From: Diadophis punctatus similis
Taxonomy: Eukaryota > Chordata > Lepidosauria > Squamata > Dipsadidae
Length of the DNA: 64,000 bases
Assembly (NCBI GenBank): GCA_023053685.1
Contig: JALIGW010000219.1
Coordinates: forward strand, 21,001 to 85,000
Direction: 5' to 3'
The notes beneath the pieces were generated by a model that ran no database searches, was not told the DNA's origin, and was given only the letters and a program-made list of their open reading frames with translations. The stretch's first letter is position 1, and the number at the start of each line of letters is the position of its first letter. A program made the position numbers and the translations under genes. Positions 33,536-44,285 of this stretch are shown here, one piece after another.

Positions 33536-34048
33536 TCACGGGACAGATCAGAAATCAACGGCCACACTGCATTCAGTTTTGGTCGCCACGATGTAGAAAG
33601 GATGCGGAGACTCTGGAAAGAGTGCAGAGAAGAGCAACAAAGAGGATTAGGGGACTGGAGGCTAAAACATATGAAGAACGGTTGCAGGAACTGGGTATGT
33701 CTAGTTTGATGAAAAGAAAGTCTAGGGGAGACATGATAGCGGTCTTCCAATATCTCAGGGGTTGCCCCAAAGAAGAGGGAGTCAAACTATTCTCCAAAGC
33801 ACCTGAGGGTAGAACAAGACGCAATGGGTGGAAACTAAACAATGAGAGAAGCAACTTAGAACTAAGGAGAAATTAATCAGTGGAACAGCTTGCCTCCAGA
33901 AGTTGTGAATGCTCCAACACTGGAAGTTTTTAAGAAGATGTTGGATAACCATTTGTCTGAAGTAGTGTAGGGTTTCCTGCCTAAGCAGGGGGTTGGACTA
34001 GAAGACCTCCAAGGTCCCTTCCAACTCTGTTATTATTATTATTTATTA
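33536..34048 (+). mobile_element. CR1 LINE 3' part
   Basis: Plus frame 33622-33876: [65 protein letters not shown]; a deletion then joins it to AATCAGTGGAACAGCTTGCC, breaking the frame. Ends with GGTTGGACTAGAAGACC and a TTATTATT tail. Confidence 0.88.
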
Positions 34049-34909
34049 TTATAAGCAGAAGTTTCTCCTCCCCAGAAGGCTTCCCTGGGAATCGTTCACA
34101 CATTCAGCTCTTCACCCTTAAGAAGGCAGGATCAGAGGCAGGGGATCTGGCCAGTGGTCCTACTGACCCATACTACCCAGAATGTTTCTCGCACGTGGCC
34201 CTGGACATAAGAGGACTGGCTGACACCTGTGTGTTCACTGCTTGTCCACAGCAGGGCCGAATGGTGACATCGTAGCCTGATGCCCAAGAACGGAATGGTG
34301 GGCCCCCTTGTGACACCCCAATGCGGCTGCTTTCACACGGACCAGTTGTCTGAATGCAACAATAGGCATGCATCTGAAAACCAAATTATTTTGTGGGAAG
34401 AAAGATGGAACTGCAATAAAGTTATCTGTCATGATCATCAGTCCAGATGTTGTTGGGGCTTTCTTCCCCTTCTTCCCAAGATCTTTTTTTGGATAATGTG
34501 TGTGACAAGCCTTTGCTTGTCCTAGTGCAAAGGCGGAGGAAAGGCAACAGTTGTGGTTTCTTGACATAACCATAAATATCCCGTGGCACATAAGAAGTGA
34601 CTTACATTTGAAAGAGCCCTGAAGCTGAAGTGTCCCTGAACAATGAAAATAAGTCGTAATTGCTTTGGATTTTTTTGGCACTCCACCAAAATGTCCAATA
34701 TAGTGACTACATTCATACTGCTTGCTTAACCTGGTTGTTGAAGTGACCTGTCTTCTGGGTTTATGCCATCGTCTCGACAAACAGCCTGAATTCACACCAT
34801 ATGTCCAGACTCATAGACAGACACAAAATAATCCAAGGTGATGATTAACTGAGTTTAGCAAATTTTCACCTGTCCTGGTTAAGAGGATTGTGTGAATTTA
34901 TACATCCAA
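34049..34909. other. Unassigned sequence with a 186-codon minus frame
   Basis: A minus frame (34795-34235) is open for 561 bases but shows no domain, signal peptide or known motif; composition is ordinary. It may be chance or a relic. I do not call it a gene. Confidence 0.3.
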
Positions 34910-34994
34910 ACCTTCCTTCCTTCCTTCCTTCCTTCCTTCCTTCCTTCCTTCCTTCCTTCCTTCCTTCCTTCCTTCTTCCCCCTCCCTTCCTACC

Positions 34995-35066
<72 letters not shown>

Positions 35067-35167
35067 TCCCTTCCTCCCCTCCTCCCCCCTTTCTTTCTGT
35101 CTTTCTGTCTTTCTGTCTGTCTGTCTTTCTTTTTTTCTTTCCCTTCCTCCCTTCCTCCCCTCCTCCC

Positions 35168-35253
<86 letters not shown>

Positions 35254-35400
35254 CTTTCCTCTCTCTCTCTCTTTCCCTTCCTCCCCTCCCCTCCCCTCCC
35301 TTCCTTCCTCCCTCCCCTTCCTTCCTCCCTTCCTCCCTCCCTTCCTTCCTTCCTCCCTCCCTCCCTCCCTCCCTTCCTTCCTTCCTCCCTTCCTTCCGAG
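34910..35400 (+). repeat. Pyrimidine tract of TTCC, TTTC and CTTT units
   Basis: About 490 bases of almost pure pyrimidine on the plus strand: (TTCC)n, two (TTTC)n blocks and CCTCCC mixtures. Long open frames (SFLPSF, KKERKK) are repeat translations. Confidence 0.97.
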
Positions 35401-35849
35401 GAAGATGAGTTGGAGGCTTCCCTTCTTGGGGTTCCTGGGGACTCCACCCCCCCTCCAAGCTTTCTTCTCCTCATTCCCATGATCGGGGCAGGGGATCTGC
35501 CTAAACCTGCACCCGGTTGCCTTCACAGGTGCAGCCTTGGCCCTGCAAAGGTTGTGAGTGGGACCCCCACCCCTTGGGGGGGGGGGTTCTCTTTTTTCTT
35601 AGCCTGGAAGAAGCCAGAATTTTAAGAGGGCCTCCGAGCGGGAGGGGTGAGGGCGGTGAAGATTAGAGGAAAAGGGGGGGGGGGAAGAGCCTGATTGCTG
35701 CCTTTTCAGAGTTGTGGGTTGCAGGTGCAGGCAGCGTCTCTATCTGGGGGGGGGGGGAGATTCTACAGTTTCAGGGCAGTGTGAAAAATAACAACACTTG
35801 ATTAAAAGGGGGGGGGGCTTTAAGAAACAGGGGGACACGGGGTCCCTTC

Positions 35850-36660
35850 CTGAGCGCAGGGTGTCTGAATATTGCAGGCGCTGCAGAGGACCTGAAGGGC
35901 CCGGCTGGGCTCTGCTCTGCCCCGAGGGGGCTCCAATCTCAGTGGGCTCCACGAAGCAAGAAGAAGCCCTACAAAGGCGGATTCCCACGCGGAACTTTGC
36001 CTTCCACGCTTCCGTCGCCAGCTACATATTTCTGTCCCGGCGCCCGGGAGGAGGGGATCGCGGGGCGCCCGGGGGGGGGGGCTGCTGGCTTCCCCCTCGC
36101 GCCTCCTAGGGGGCCCTCTAAAGCGCAGCGATCGTTCTCTGGCCGGCCCCGCCACACGCCGTTCTGGTCAGTTTCAATGTGAAACGGGCGCCAGCCAGGT
36201 CAGCGACACGCGTCTCCTCCGGGTCACTCGCAGCCGCTCGGGGTCTCTCCAGGCGCCTGGAGGGAGGGCAGGGCGGGCCCCGATCCCCCGGCCGAGTCCT
36301 CCAAGTCTAGCTGGATGGGTGCCTGCCTCCCCAACCTCTTTTATTTTATTTTTAACAGATTAACAGAGTTGGGAGGGACCTTGTAGGTCATCTAGTCCAG
36401 CCCCCCCCCCTCGCCCACGGGACGTGGGAATGTTTCCCGGCCGGTTTCCCCCAAGCGACCCTCCCCGAGCCCCTCCTCGGGGAAGGTTCAGAAACGAAGC
36501 GGCGCGGCTGGTCTCCCGAGTCCAATTCCAGGGTGGGCGCAGTTGGGGGGGGCGGGGCGGGAAGAGACCCCCCCCCTTTTCTGCCTTTAAAAAAAATAGA
36601 AGCAGCTCCATCTGTCGGGAGCCGTCGCCGCGGGTGCGCCGCAGAAAAACTTGAAAGAAA
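35850..36660. promoter_or_regulatory. CpG-rich segment, possible CpG island
   Basis: Dense in CG (GGCGCCCGGG, CGGGCGCC, CCGTCGCCGCGG) and in G/C runs, unlike the AT-rich surroundings, and not matched by any of the transposon families here. A 59-base CR1 tail is inserted at 36354. No first exon or TSS can be named. Confidence 0.4.
36354..36412 (-). mobile_element. CR1 LINE 3'-tail fragment
   Basis: ACAGAGTTGGGAGGGACC and TAGGTCATCTAGTCCAG, inside the CpG-rich segment. Confidence 0.7.
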
Positions 36661-36669
36661 TAAGTCAAA

Positions 36670-36712
36670 GTCTCCAAAAGTTGCTTTTTCAAAAGGCAAC
36701 TGGACCGTGGAT
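36670..36712 (-). mobile_element. Fragment of the 28807 foldback family
   Basis: AAGTTGCTTTTTCAAAAGGC then AACTGGACC only. Confidence 0.5.
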
Positions 36713-36818
36713 TCCCTGAGGAAAAGGAACAACCCAGCGGCCTTTTCAAAAGCCTCTTTGAAACGTCTACAAGGTGGTTGACTGAGAAGCTCCGCAGACA
36801 AATAAGTCAAACCGAATC

Positions 36819-36852
36819 GTGTGTGTGTGTGCGTGTGTGTGTGTGTGTGTGT
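36819..36852 (+). repeat. (GT)n microsatellite
   Basis: About 16 GT units with one GC break. Confidence 0.9.
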
Positions 36853-36937
36853 CGCTCTCGGCAGAGAGGGTGTAAGCAGGATATTATAAAAAAAAAGATG
36901 CATAGACTGGAAAGAATGCAAAAAAGGGCAACAAAGC

Positions 36938-37039
36938 GTGCCTACCGTCCCTGTCCTAATGTTCCCTCTTATCAGTACCAATCTCATGCACATCAACAAT
37001 GTTACATCTATGTATATTACTAACACGTACTTGACAAAA

Positions 37040-37118
<79 letters not shown>

Positions 37119-37121
37119 AAT
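36938..37121 (+). mobile_element. LINE 3' end of the 7436 family with (AAAT)n tail
   Basis: GTGCCTACCGTCCCTGTCC, TCTTATCAGTACCAATCTCA, ending in about 21 AAAT units; inserted in CR1. Confidence 0.75.
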
Positions 37122-37460
37122 GGAGGCTAAAACATATGAAGAACAGTTGCTTGAATTGTGGTTGTCTAGTCCAGAGAAAAGAAGGACTAGGGGTGACATG
37201 ATAGCAGCGTTCCGATATTTGAGGGGCTGTCACAAAGAAGAGGGGGCTCAAATTATTCTCCAAAACACCAGAGGGCAGGACAAGAAACAATGGATGGAAA
37301 CTAACCAAGGAGAGAAGCAACCTGGAATGAAGGAGAAACTTCCTAACAGTGAGGACAATTAACCAGTGGAACAGAAGTTGCCTTCAGAGGTTCTGGGTGC
37401 TCCATCACTGGAAGATTTTAAGAAAAGACTGGACGGCCACTTGTCTGGAATGGTAAAGGG

Positions 37461-37951
37461 CAGTGATGGCTAACCTTTTTTTCCTCCGGTGCCGAAAGCG
37501 CACGCACGCGCCCGATAGCACACACGTGTGTGCCCACACCCATAATGCAATGCCTCCCCGCGCGCCCCGCCCCATGCTGCCCCACCTCCTGCACATGCGC
37601 ACACACACACCCGTGCTGACCCGCCCCCCGCATGTGTGCATGACCCCCACACACATCCCATTTTGGGCCTAGCAGGCTTCCCTGAAGCCTCCGGAAATGA
37701 CCCGTTTGCGGACTTCTGGGAGGCCCGTTTTTCGCCCTCCCAGAGCCTCCGCACGAGCCCTGTGCATCCAAAACGGGCCGCATGAAGACTCCTGGGAGGG
37801 GAGGGGCAGCGTGGGTGGGGCCAGACAAAATCAGCTGGCTGGCGTGCGCGCACATGCTCATTAGAGGTGACCTGGGGCAACGGCTTGTGTGCCCTCAGAC
37901 ATGGCTCCGCGTGCCACCTGTGGCACGCGTGCCATAGGTTCGCCATCACGG
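37461..37951 (-). mobile_element. hAT element, 'CAGTGATGG' family, inside CR1
   Basis: CAGTGATGGCTAACC to GGTTCGCCATCACGG. Flanks gtaaaggg / gtataggg (37453-37460, 37952-37959; 7 of 8). Confidence 0.87.
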
Positions 37952-38023
37952 GTATAGGGTTTCCTGCTTGAGCAGGGGGTTGGACTAGATGACCTCCAAG
38001 GTCCCTTCCATCTCTGCTATTCT

Positions 38024-38570
38024 GTTCTTTTGGGTTGCAAAAAAGAAACAAACCCCTTAGCCTTGTTTGTACACCGCTTAAAGTCCTTTGAGCGAAATGA
38101 TGGTGGGATGATATAAACAAATGAGAGCACAAAAGATTTAAATGCGTGGGAAGTGGGAGGCGTTTTTTTTTTCTCACTTACCAAGGTTGATTGGTAGCAG
38201 CAGATGCGAGCTTCTTCCTTCCTGGAGAAATCTTTACTTCCAGCCCTTTCTTCCAAGGGCGAAAAGTTTGCGAAAATGTGATTTCGGGTTGAGGGTCTTT
38301 CCTGCTTGCCTACATTATAAACCGGGGTCGTTGGCTCCTTTAGGGAAGGGAAGAGAGACAGTCGTCCTTCTCCCCCTTCCCCCAGGGATCAACTGGGTAA
38401 ACTGGGCCCACAGAGAAACAAATGCCCACAAATACCATTCACATCCAATGATTTTATTCAAGCAGTTTTGTGAATTGTATTGTGTGTGTGCCTAAATTGC
38501 TTTGACCCCTGGCGGCTGCCAGGAGAAGACCCTGAAGTGTTCTTAGCAAGATTTCAGAAGTATTCTGCTC
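38024..38570. other. No feature recognised
   Basis: Unique-looking sequence; a 117-codon plus frame at 38142 lacks motifs. Confidence 0.5.
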
Positions 38571-39437
38571 TTGCTTTATTTATTTTATTTATTTATTTAT
38601 TTTTGTCAAGTACGTGTTGAAATATACATAGATGTAACATTGTTTATATACATAAGATGGGTACTGATAAGAGGGAACATTAGGACAGGGACGGTAGGCA
38701 CGCTGGTACACTTATGCACGCCCCTTACTGACCTCTTAGGAATCGGGCGAGGTCAACAGTGGACAGTCTAAGGGTAAAGTTTTGGGGGTTTGGTGATGAA
38801 ACCCCAGAGTCAGGTAGTGAGTTCCAGGCATTTACCACTCTGTTGCTAAAGTCGTATTTTCTACAGTCAAGTTTGGAGCGGTTCACTTTGAGTTTGTATC
38901 TGTTGTGTGCTCGTGTATTGTTGTGGTTGAAGCTGAAGTAGTCGTTGACAGGAAGGACGTTATAGCAGATAATTTTATGAGCTATGCTTAGGTCGTGCCG
39001 AAGGCGACGTAGTTCTAAGCTTTCTAAGCCCAGGATTTCAAGTCTGGTTGCGTAAGATATTCTGTTGCGAGTAGAGGAGTAGAGGACTCTTCTTGTAAAG
39101 TATCTCTGGACACTTTCTAATGTATTTATGTCCGATATGCGGTGTGGGTTCCAGACAGATGAGCTGTATTCAAGGATTGGTCTGGCAAATGTTTTGTATG
39201 CTCTGGTTAGTAGTGTGATATTACCGGAGAAGAAGCTACGTAAGATTAGGTTAACAGTTCTTGAAGCCTTTTTGGCGATGTTGTTGCAGTGGGTTTTGGC
39301 ACTTAGGTCATTTGAGATGGGTATTCCAAGGTCTTTGACAGGGTGAGGGTCGTCTGCAAGGTCTTGTCTGTTAAGCTTGTATTTGGTGTTCTGATTTTTT
39401 TTGCCAATGTATAGGACAGAGCATTTGTTGGTTGTTC
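38571..39437 (-). mobile_element. LINE of the 7436 family, longest copy
   Basis: 3' end is at 38571 (TTATTTATTTTTGTCAAGTA). On the minus strand relics of the ORF2 C-terminus follow, as in 44286-44820, extending about 300 bases further upstream. The frame is broken in many places. Confidence 0.75.
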
Positions 39438-40025
39438 TTGTTAAAGATGAGGCAGAGGGACTGGCCCATGGTCACGCAGGGTGGGAATGGCCATGGGACC
39501 CTGGGCGCAGAGATGTTGCCAAGGGAACCATTCAGTAAGAGACCCCATAGCCTGCACCTGGATAATGGATGGACAAGAGGTTCACAAGACACCCTCCCTA
39601 GTTTCTTGGGCTGTACAGAAAATTGGGGGGGGGGGTGTGTTTTTAGACTTGCAAGATTGACGTTGGCCTCACAGGGCAAACCAGATCAAAATCCCAACCA
39701 GATGAGCTAATTCTTCTTTACTGTAAGCTACATGGATGGAATTTTGCAAGTCTGAAAGTACAATCCTCCCCCCCCATCTCCTTTTCAGCCTGAGAAACTA
39801 GGGAAGGTCTCTTGTGAGCCTCTTGCCCTGCCCGCTGTCCAGTGGAGGCCATGCTGTCACTTATCTGACTGTTCCCTTGGCAGCATCTCTTTGCCCAGCC
39901 TCTCAAGGTCTTCCCCACAGTCCCTTACCCTGAGTTTACTTTGTGCGTAAGGCAGGATTGAAACTCAGGATCTCTGTTTCTAGCTGCTTAACTACTACAC
40001 CAAATTGTCTCAATAAGAACGGAAG
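39438..40025. other. No gene recognised
   Basis: Unique-looking sequence with a G10 run near 39627. Confidence 0.5.
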
Positions 40026-40110
40026 AATAGAATGGAATGGAATGGAATGGAATGGAATGGAATGGAATGGAATGGAATGGAACAGAGAACAGAACAGAAC
40101 AGAACAGAAC
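40026..40110 (+). repeat. (GGAAT)n(GAACA)n pentamer microsatellite
   Basis: About ten GGAAT units then about six AGAAC units, ending in the LINE tail at 40111. Pentamer seeding by CR1-L3-type LINE tails has been described in snakes; this layout fits. Confidence 0.9.
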
Positions 40111-40600
40111 AGAACAGAATAGAATTCTTTATTGGCCAAGTCTGATTGGACACACAAGGAATTTGTCTCTGGTGCATAAGCTCACAGTGCACAAATAAAC
40201 AGCAAGAAATAGGTCATAGGTCATAAATCATAGTCACAACGATTAATCATAAATTACAAACAACAATTGATAAGCCATAAGAAACAAATAGGAGAAGATA
40301 GTAGGAAAGATGAGAAATGATGAGAAATGAGAGGTCGATCACAGTCCTGAGAGGACCTTTCTGTCCAGAATGTGGACTTTGCAGGGCTAACATCAGCATG
40401 GAATGTGATCAGGGCCTTAGCACATCTTTCTATCAGTCCATCATGAGTTAATACTCTCAATACTGTTCCACAGTCAATATTGGGAAGGTGTGATTCGACC
40501 AGAAGCATCGTGGCGAGACAGGCTGGGAAATAGCGAGCTCCAATGAGCTTCATGAAAACTCAATCTGACAAACCGCTGTCAGGGGGTCTTTGGACTGGAA
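40111..40600 (-). mobile_element. LINE 3' region (CR1-L3-like)
   Basis: GAATTCTTTATTGGCCAAGT and GGACACACAAGGAATTTGTC next to the pentamer run, followed by about 400 bases without an intact frame. Clade assignment is tentative. Confidence 0.5.
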
Positions 40601-41360
40601 CAATCCTGAAGGGACGGTGAAGAAGAAGAGACATTTCAGACGACCTAGAGGAGCAGGCAAGCTCCTCGATTGGTCAGAGACAGCTCTTCGGACTGGCAGT
40701 GGGGGTGGTGGGCATTTTTGAATGACCGCTACAAAGCTGGGGCAACCGGACTACTGGAAAACCACAGTGCACGGAGGCGGTGGTAAAGGCATCCCCAGCA
40801 CACCTGTTAATCCGGCCAGCCACGTGACTACAAGTGCGGCGCAGAAGCCGCTGGCAGCCAGGTAGGCAGCAGCCCCCCTGGGTGGGGAGAGGGCCAGCCT
40901 GCACTTGGAAGAGGCCACCGACCTCACTGCCCTCCCTCCCTGCCTGGCTGCAGACGTCCGCCTGATCTCCCGATGCAGCGCTGCTGCCGTTTGCTTTTGT
41001 TTTGTGGCAGGAGAAGGAAGAAAGCGGGCAGCGAGAGCGGCAGCCGCTTCCAATTGCAGGCCTGGCCCTCTCCCCGCACGGAGGGCTGCTGTCTGGCTGG
41101 CCGCCGCTGGCTTCCACAACAGAGGCAGCACATGGCTGTGAAAGACCCTCACCGCTCGGCCTTCCGGAGCACCACAGCCATGGTTCACTTTCTTCCTTCT
41201 CCTGCCGCCGCCCCTCTTAGCCCCAACGCAGCAGCTGCATCTCCCCCAAGGGCTGCCCACCCACCCACTGGCCGGGTCTGACCAGAAGTGGCGCGTCTCC
41301 CATCATGGGCTGGATGCTGACTTTGGAAGGCAAGCGGGCATGGGGGATCGTGTGGAAGGC
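40600..41360. other. GC-rich unassigned sequence
   Basis: Open frames on both strands reflect low stop density. CAG-rich and palindromic pieces (GGCTGCTGTCTGGCTGGCC) suggest cargo of a large hAT that ends at 41971, but I could not find its left end. Confidence 0.35.
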
Positions 41361-41364
41361 CGCC

Positions 41365-41690
41365 AAGCATGGCAGAGCTGCAGGAAGGGAATAGGCTGCT
41401 ACTTCCCTTCCCTGCCTCCCCGACATGCTTTCTTGCCTTCCACGTGGCCTTCCGCTTGCCTGCCTTCGCAAGCTGGCCACGGAGACACCAGGAAGGCTGC
41501 ATGGAAGGCAGGAAAGCATGTTGGGGCTGCAGGGAAGGGAGTAGGCTGCTACCTCTCTTCCCTGCCACCCCAACATGCTTTCCTGCCTTTCACGTGGTCT
41601 TCTGCTTGCCTGCCTTCCCAAGCTGGCCACGGGGACACCGGGAAGGCCGTGTGGAAGGCAGGAAAGCATGTCAGGGCTGTGGGTCGCAGG
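41365..41690. repeat. 150-bp tandem repeat, about 2.2 copies
   Basis: ACATGCTTTCTTGCCTTCCA at 41423 recurs as ACATGCTTTCCTGCCTTTCA at 41573; flanking GGAAGGCAGGAAAGCATGT repeats as well. Each unit is itself partly palindromic. Confidence 0.85.
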
Positions 41691-41889
41691 GAATGAAGTA
41701 GGGAAGGCAGGCTGGGATGGTGGGGGGGGGACAGGGGTAGCTAGGTAGGCTGTGACTTTGCAGGCTTACCTGGCAGGCTGATCAGGGGCGCAGCGCTTCA
41801 GGCAGGCAAGCTGCAGAGCAGAGACTGGGAGAGGCATGGTGAGTGAGCAGCGAGCGGCAGACTGGTTTAGGGGCGTGGCCAGCCAGCCA

Positions 41890-41971
41890 TCGCTACCGGT
41901 TCTCCAAACCACAGGTGGCCGTCGCTACCGGTACACAAGAACCAGTCCGAACCGGGAGCATTTCACCCCTG
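41890..41971. mobile_element. Right end of a hAT of the CAGGGGTGAAAT family
   Basis: TACCGGTTCTCCAAACCACA and the terminus GGGAGCATTTCACCCCTG. The partner end is not found. Confidence 0.55.
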
Positions 41972-41979
41972 AGTTAAGG

Positions 41980-42544
41980 GAATGGGACAAAAGGAGAATA
42001 CTAATAAGAAGTGGAATTTTTGAGAGACCAAAGAGAGGAGAAGGCTAATGGAAAGAAAGAAAGAAAATAAGATTCATATTAGTAGAATTAAGAAAATTGT
42101 ATTAATATTATCAATGGTGGATAGTTAATTAAGTTAAAGGTTTATGGTAAAATAGATCAGTAGTAATTAAGATATATGATAATGTATATTATTTATGGCA
42201 AAACAGATTAGCAGAAAAAGTGTAATGGGAAATTTGATATGTTTTTAATTATGGACAGTTAATTAAATTAAAGGATTTCTGTGTAAGATTTGAAGATGAC
42301 AATGTATATTAATTATAGTAAAATGGAACAGTAGATGGATTGTGAAAGAGTAATTTGTTTTATTTTCAAAGAAAACTTAAATTAAATTAATTAAATTGTG
42401 AGATGAAGTTGAAATATACTGGGACAGAAAATATGAGAAATGTATGTAGTAAATAGGACAGTTAATTGATGTTATTGTAAGGGATTAGGAATTTAGGACG
42501 ATTAGTAATATTATTGTTAGATTTTCAACCACCTTCGTCGCCAG
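41980..42544. other. AT-rich sequence with loose internal repeats
   Basis: ATAGTTAATTAAGTTAAAGG (42121) and ACAGTTAATTAAATTAAAGG (42256) repeat about 135 bases apart. Similar AT-rich sequence resumes after 42762, so the LTR below was inserted into it. Confidence 0.5.
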
Positions 42545-42762
42545 TGTTAGATTTGCGTGGGAGTGAAGAGGCGAGACGTAGGAACAGTTCAGCTCCTTTA
42601 TTTCTCCTTAGCTGAGTGTAATACGAACTGCCGGCAGGCTCCAGGGAAGCCGCTTTTAAGGGCTTCCCTGAAGCCTGCTGGCCACTGACAGCAGTTCATT
42701 TCTCCTGCCGCTTGATCAGCCAGTGAGCGGTGGCCATGCAAATCTGTACTCAGTATGTAACA
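42545..42762 (-). mobile_element. LTR of a Ty3/Gypsy-like element with adjoining primer-binding site
   Basis: 218 bases bounded by TGTTA and TAACA. On the minus strand: TATA-like CTTAAAAGC, poly(A) signal AATAAA, LTR end TCTAACA, then directly TGGCGACGAAGGTGG, a typical primer-binding-site start, at 42543 downward. Internal sequence is lost after about 25 bases. Confidence 0.55.
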
Positions 42763-42917
42763 ATTATGTATGTATTAAGAAGAAAACAAGTTAAGATAAA
42801 GAAATAAGTAAAGAGAATATCATTGGTTGAAATTGAAATAGAGAGATGCTATGAAATGGATTATGTATATGGAAAGTTATGTAAAATTGATCCGGATAAC
42901 ACTTTGTTCATAAAATA

Positions 42918-43028
42918 TGCAATAGCAATAGCAATAGCACTTAGACTTATATACCGCTTCATAGTGCTTTACAGCCCTCTCTAAGCGGTTTACAGAGTTC
43001 AGCATATTGCCCCCAACAATCTGGGTTT
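42918..43028 (-). mobile_element. tRNA-derived SINE, 3' half
   Basis: AATAGCAATAGCACTTAGAC tail to CAACAATCTGGG, where it stops; the tRNA head is absent. Confidence 0.8.
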
Positions 43029-43439
43029 GAAATGTTTGTTTGGAAAAAAAACACTTTTTATTAAAAAAAATATTGTGAAGGCGTGTGGCCATCGACCTCT
43101 TGCAAGAAGATACTTGAAGCAATGAACACATCACACATTTGCACAATGCTCAGCAATTCCTTCATCCCGTTTCCAAGAATCTATAGATGATGACGAGAGC
43201 CAATATGTTTTGAGTTCAGCTTTACGCTTCTATTTTCTTGGTCTCTCTAATGAAGAGTTTATATGATTAACTACGCCCCTCAAATCAGATCAAGTTTATT
43301 GTAGCCTTTGACCATTGCAACAAAACTGTGTGAAATATGAAAGTAATAAATCCTCATACAATGTAAAGCACAAGGTCTTCCTTAAGTGTTAGTTCTTCAG
43401 GCCCACTGTAATTTAATTAAAAACAACAACCCTTTACCA
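43029..43439. other. No feature recognised
   Basis: Unique-looking AT-rich sequence. Confidence 0.5.
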
Positions 43440-43630
43440 GATTTAAAGAGAGAGATGGCTTCTTGGGAGAAGATGATTTGTAATAATAGGGGTAGAAAGA
43501 TTCATAATAAGTTGACGGGAAAGGAGGACATGACTTGTGGATTTGATGGCACCAGCACCACAGGGGCATAATCTGTCTAGATATAAATATTTTGAATTTC
43601 CTTCATGGCCACATGGGGAAGGCATTAAAT
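43440..43630 (-). pseudogene. Fragment of a retroelement ORF C-terminus (CPCG...HVLL motif)
   Basis: Minus strand reads DRLCPCGAGAIKSTSHVLLS, then a region similar in shape to the zinc-knuckle-like end of some vertebrate LINE ORF2 proteins. The fragment is short and the second cysteine of the usual CP at the end is replaced by arginine. Family uncertain. Confidence 0.35.
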
Positions 43631-43639
43631 GGCTAAGGC

Positions 43640-43879
43640 TTATGTCCTTCTGAATTTAGTAATTGAAATATTATTTAGACATTGGGCAAGTTTTAATTTT
43701 AGAAAAATTCTATTTGCAATTGTATCTCTAGGAAATTAACTATGTCCTTCTAGGATCTAAACCAACAACTATCTGGAGTAAAGATTCAATAACCAGCAAT
43801 AATTCAGTAACAAGCATAACAAAATGAAATCGTATAACAATAAGGTCTTATTTCAGCATAATAAACACATGTCATCCCA
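43640..43879. other. No feature recognised
   Basis: AT-rich, no motif. Confidence 0.4.
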
Positions 43880-44073
43880 ATGGTGCTTTTTTCAAGAGGC
43901 AATTGGACTTTCTGGTTTTTCTTTGAAGATATTTCGCTTCTCATCCAGGAAGCCTCTCCGGCTTTGTGCATGAAAAGCGAAACGTCTTCAAAGAAAAACC
44001 AGAAAGTCCAGTTGCCTCTTGAAAAAAGCACCTTTGGGACAACTATGACCTGGATGACTGAGAATCTCCATCA
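43880..44073. mobile_element. Foldback element of the 28807 family
   Basis: TGGTGCTTTTTTCAAGAGGC to CCTGGATGACTGAGAATCTC, inverted arms around CCGGCTTTGTGCATG. Keeps GCGAAACGTCTTC. Confidence 0.65.
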
Positions 44074-44157
44074 CATGGGTCTCCAACCTTGGCAACTTTA
44101 AGACTTCTGGACTTCAACTCCCACAAGTCTTAAAGTTGCCAAGGTTGGAGACCCATG
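44074..44157. mobile_element. Short foldback MITE, near-perfect hairpin
   Basis: CATGGGTCTCCAACCTTGG to CCAAGGTTGGAGACCCATG; arms about 35 bases, flanks ctccatca / ctccatag (6 of 8). The middle is shortened compared with 12511. Confidence 0.8.
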
Positions 44158-44285
44158 CTCCATAGATACACATGTAATGTTTCAAAGATCAATGGTGGAC
44201 ATCTCAAGTGGTTGGGAGAAGAACGTTACCCCTGAGGTTCCGAGGTGAAAAAGTGGACCCTTTCTTAGGGAGACCAGCACCCTGC

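Larger units (their letters stand above)
36886..38023 (+). mobile_element. CR1 LINE split by a LINE tail and by a hAT
   Basis: CR1 pieces at 36886-36937, 37122-37452 (TYEEQLLELWLSSPEKRRTR, YLRGCHKEEG) and 37952-38023 (tail GGGGTTGGACTAGATGACC). Insertions: another LINE 3' end plus AAAT run (36938-37121) and a hAT (37461-37951). Confidence 0.85.

Noticed and set aside
34235..34795. 186-codon minus-strand frame
   Set aside because: No motif, no signal or domain and no context such as splice sites or promoter; kept only as an unassigned note.
34866..35625. Frames of 178-245 codons (FLPSF, KERKKE)
   Set aside because: Translations of a pyrimidine tract; no stop codons arise in TTCC/TTTC repeats.
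40674..41260. Overlapping frames on both strands in GC-rich DNA
   Set aside because: Several mutually overlapping frames with low-complexity composition; no homology recognised.
43440..43630. Zinc-finger host gene fragment
   Set aside because: The CPCG...HVLL pattern is better explained by a LINE ORF end; no exon borders are visible.
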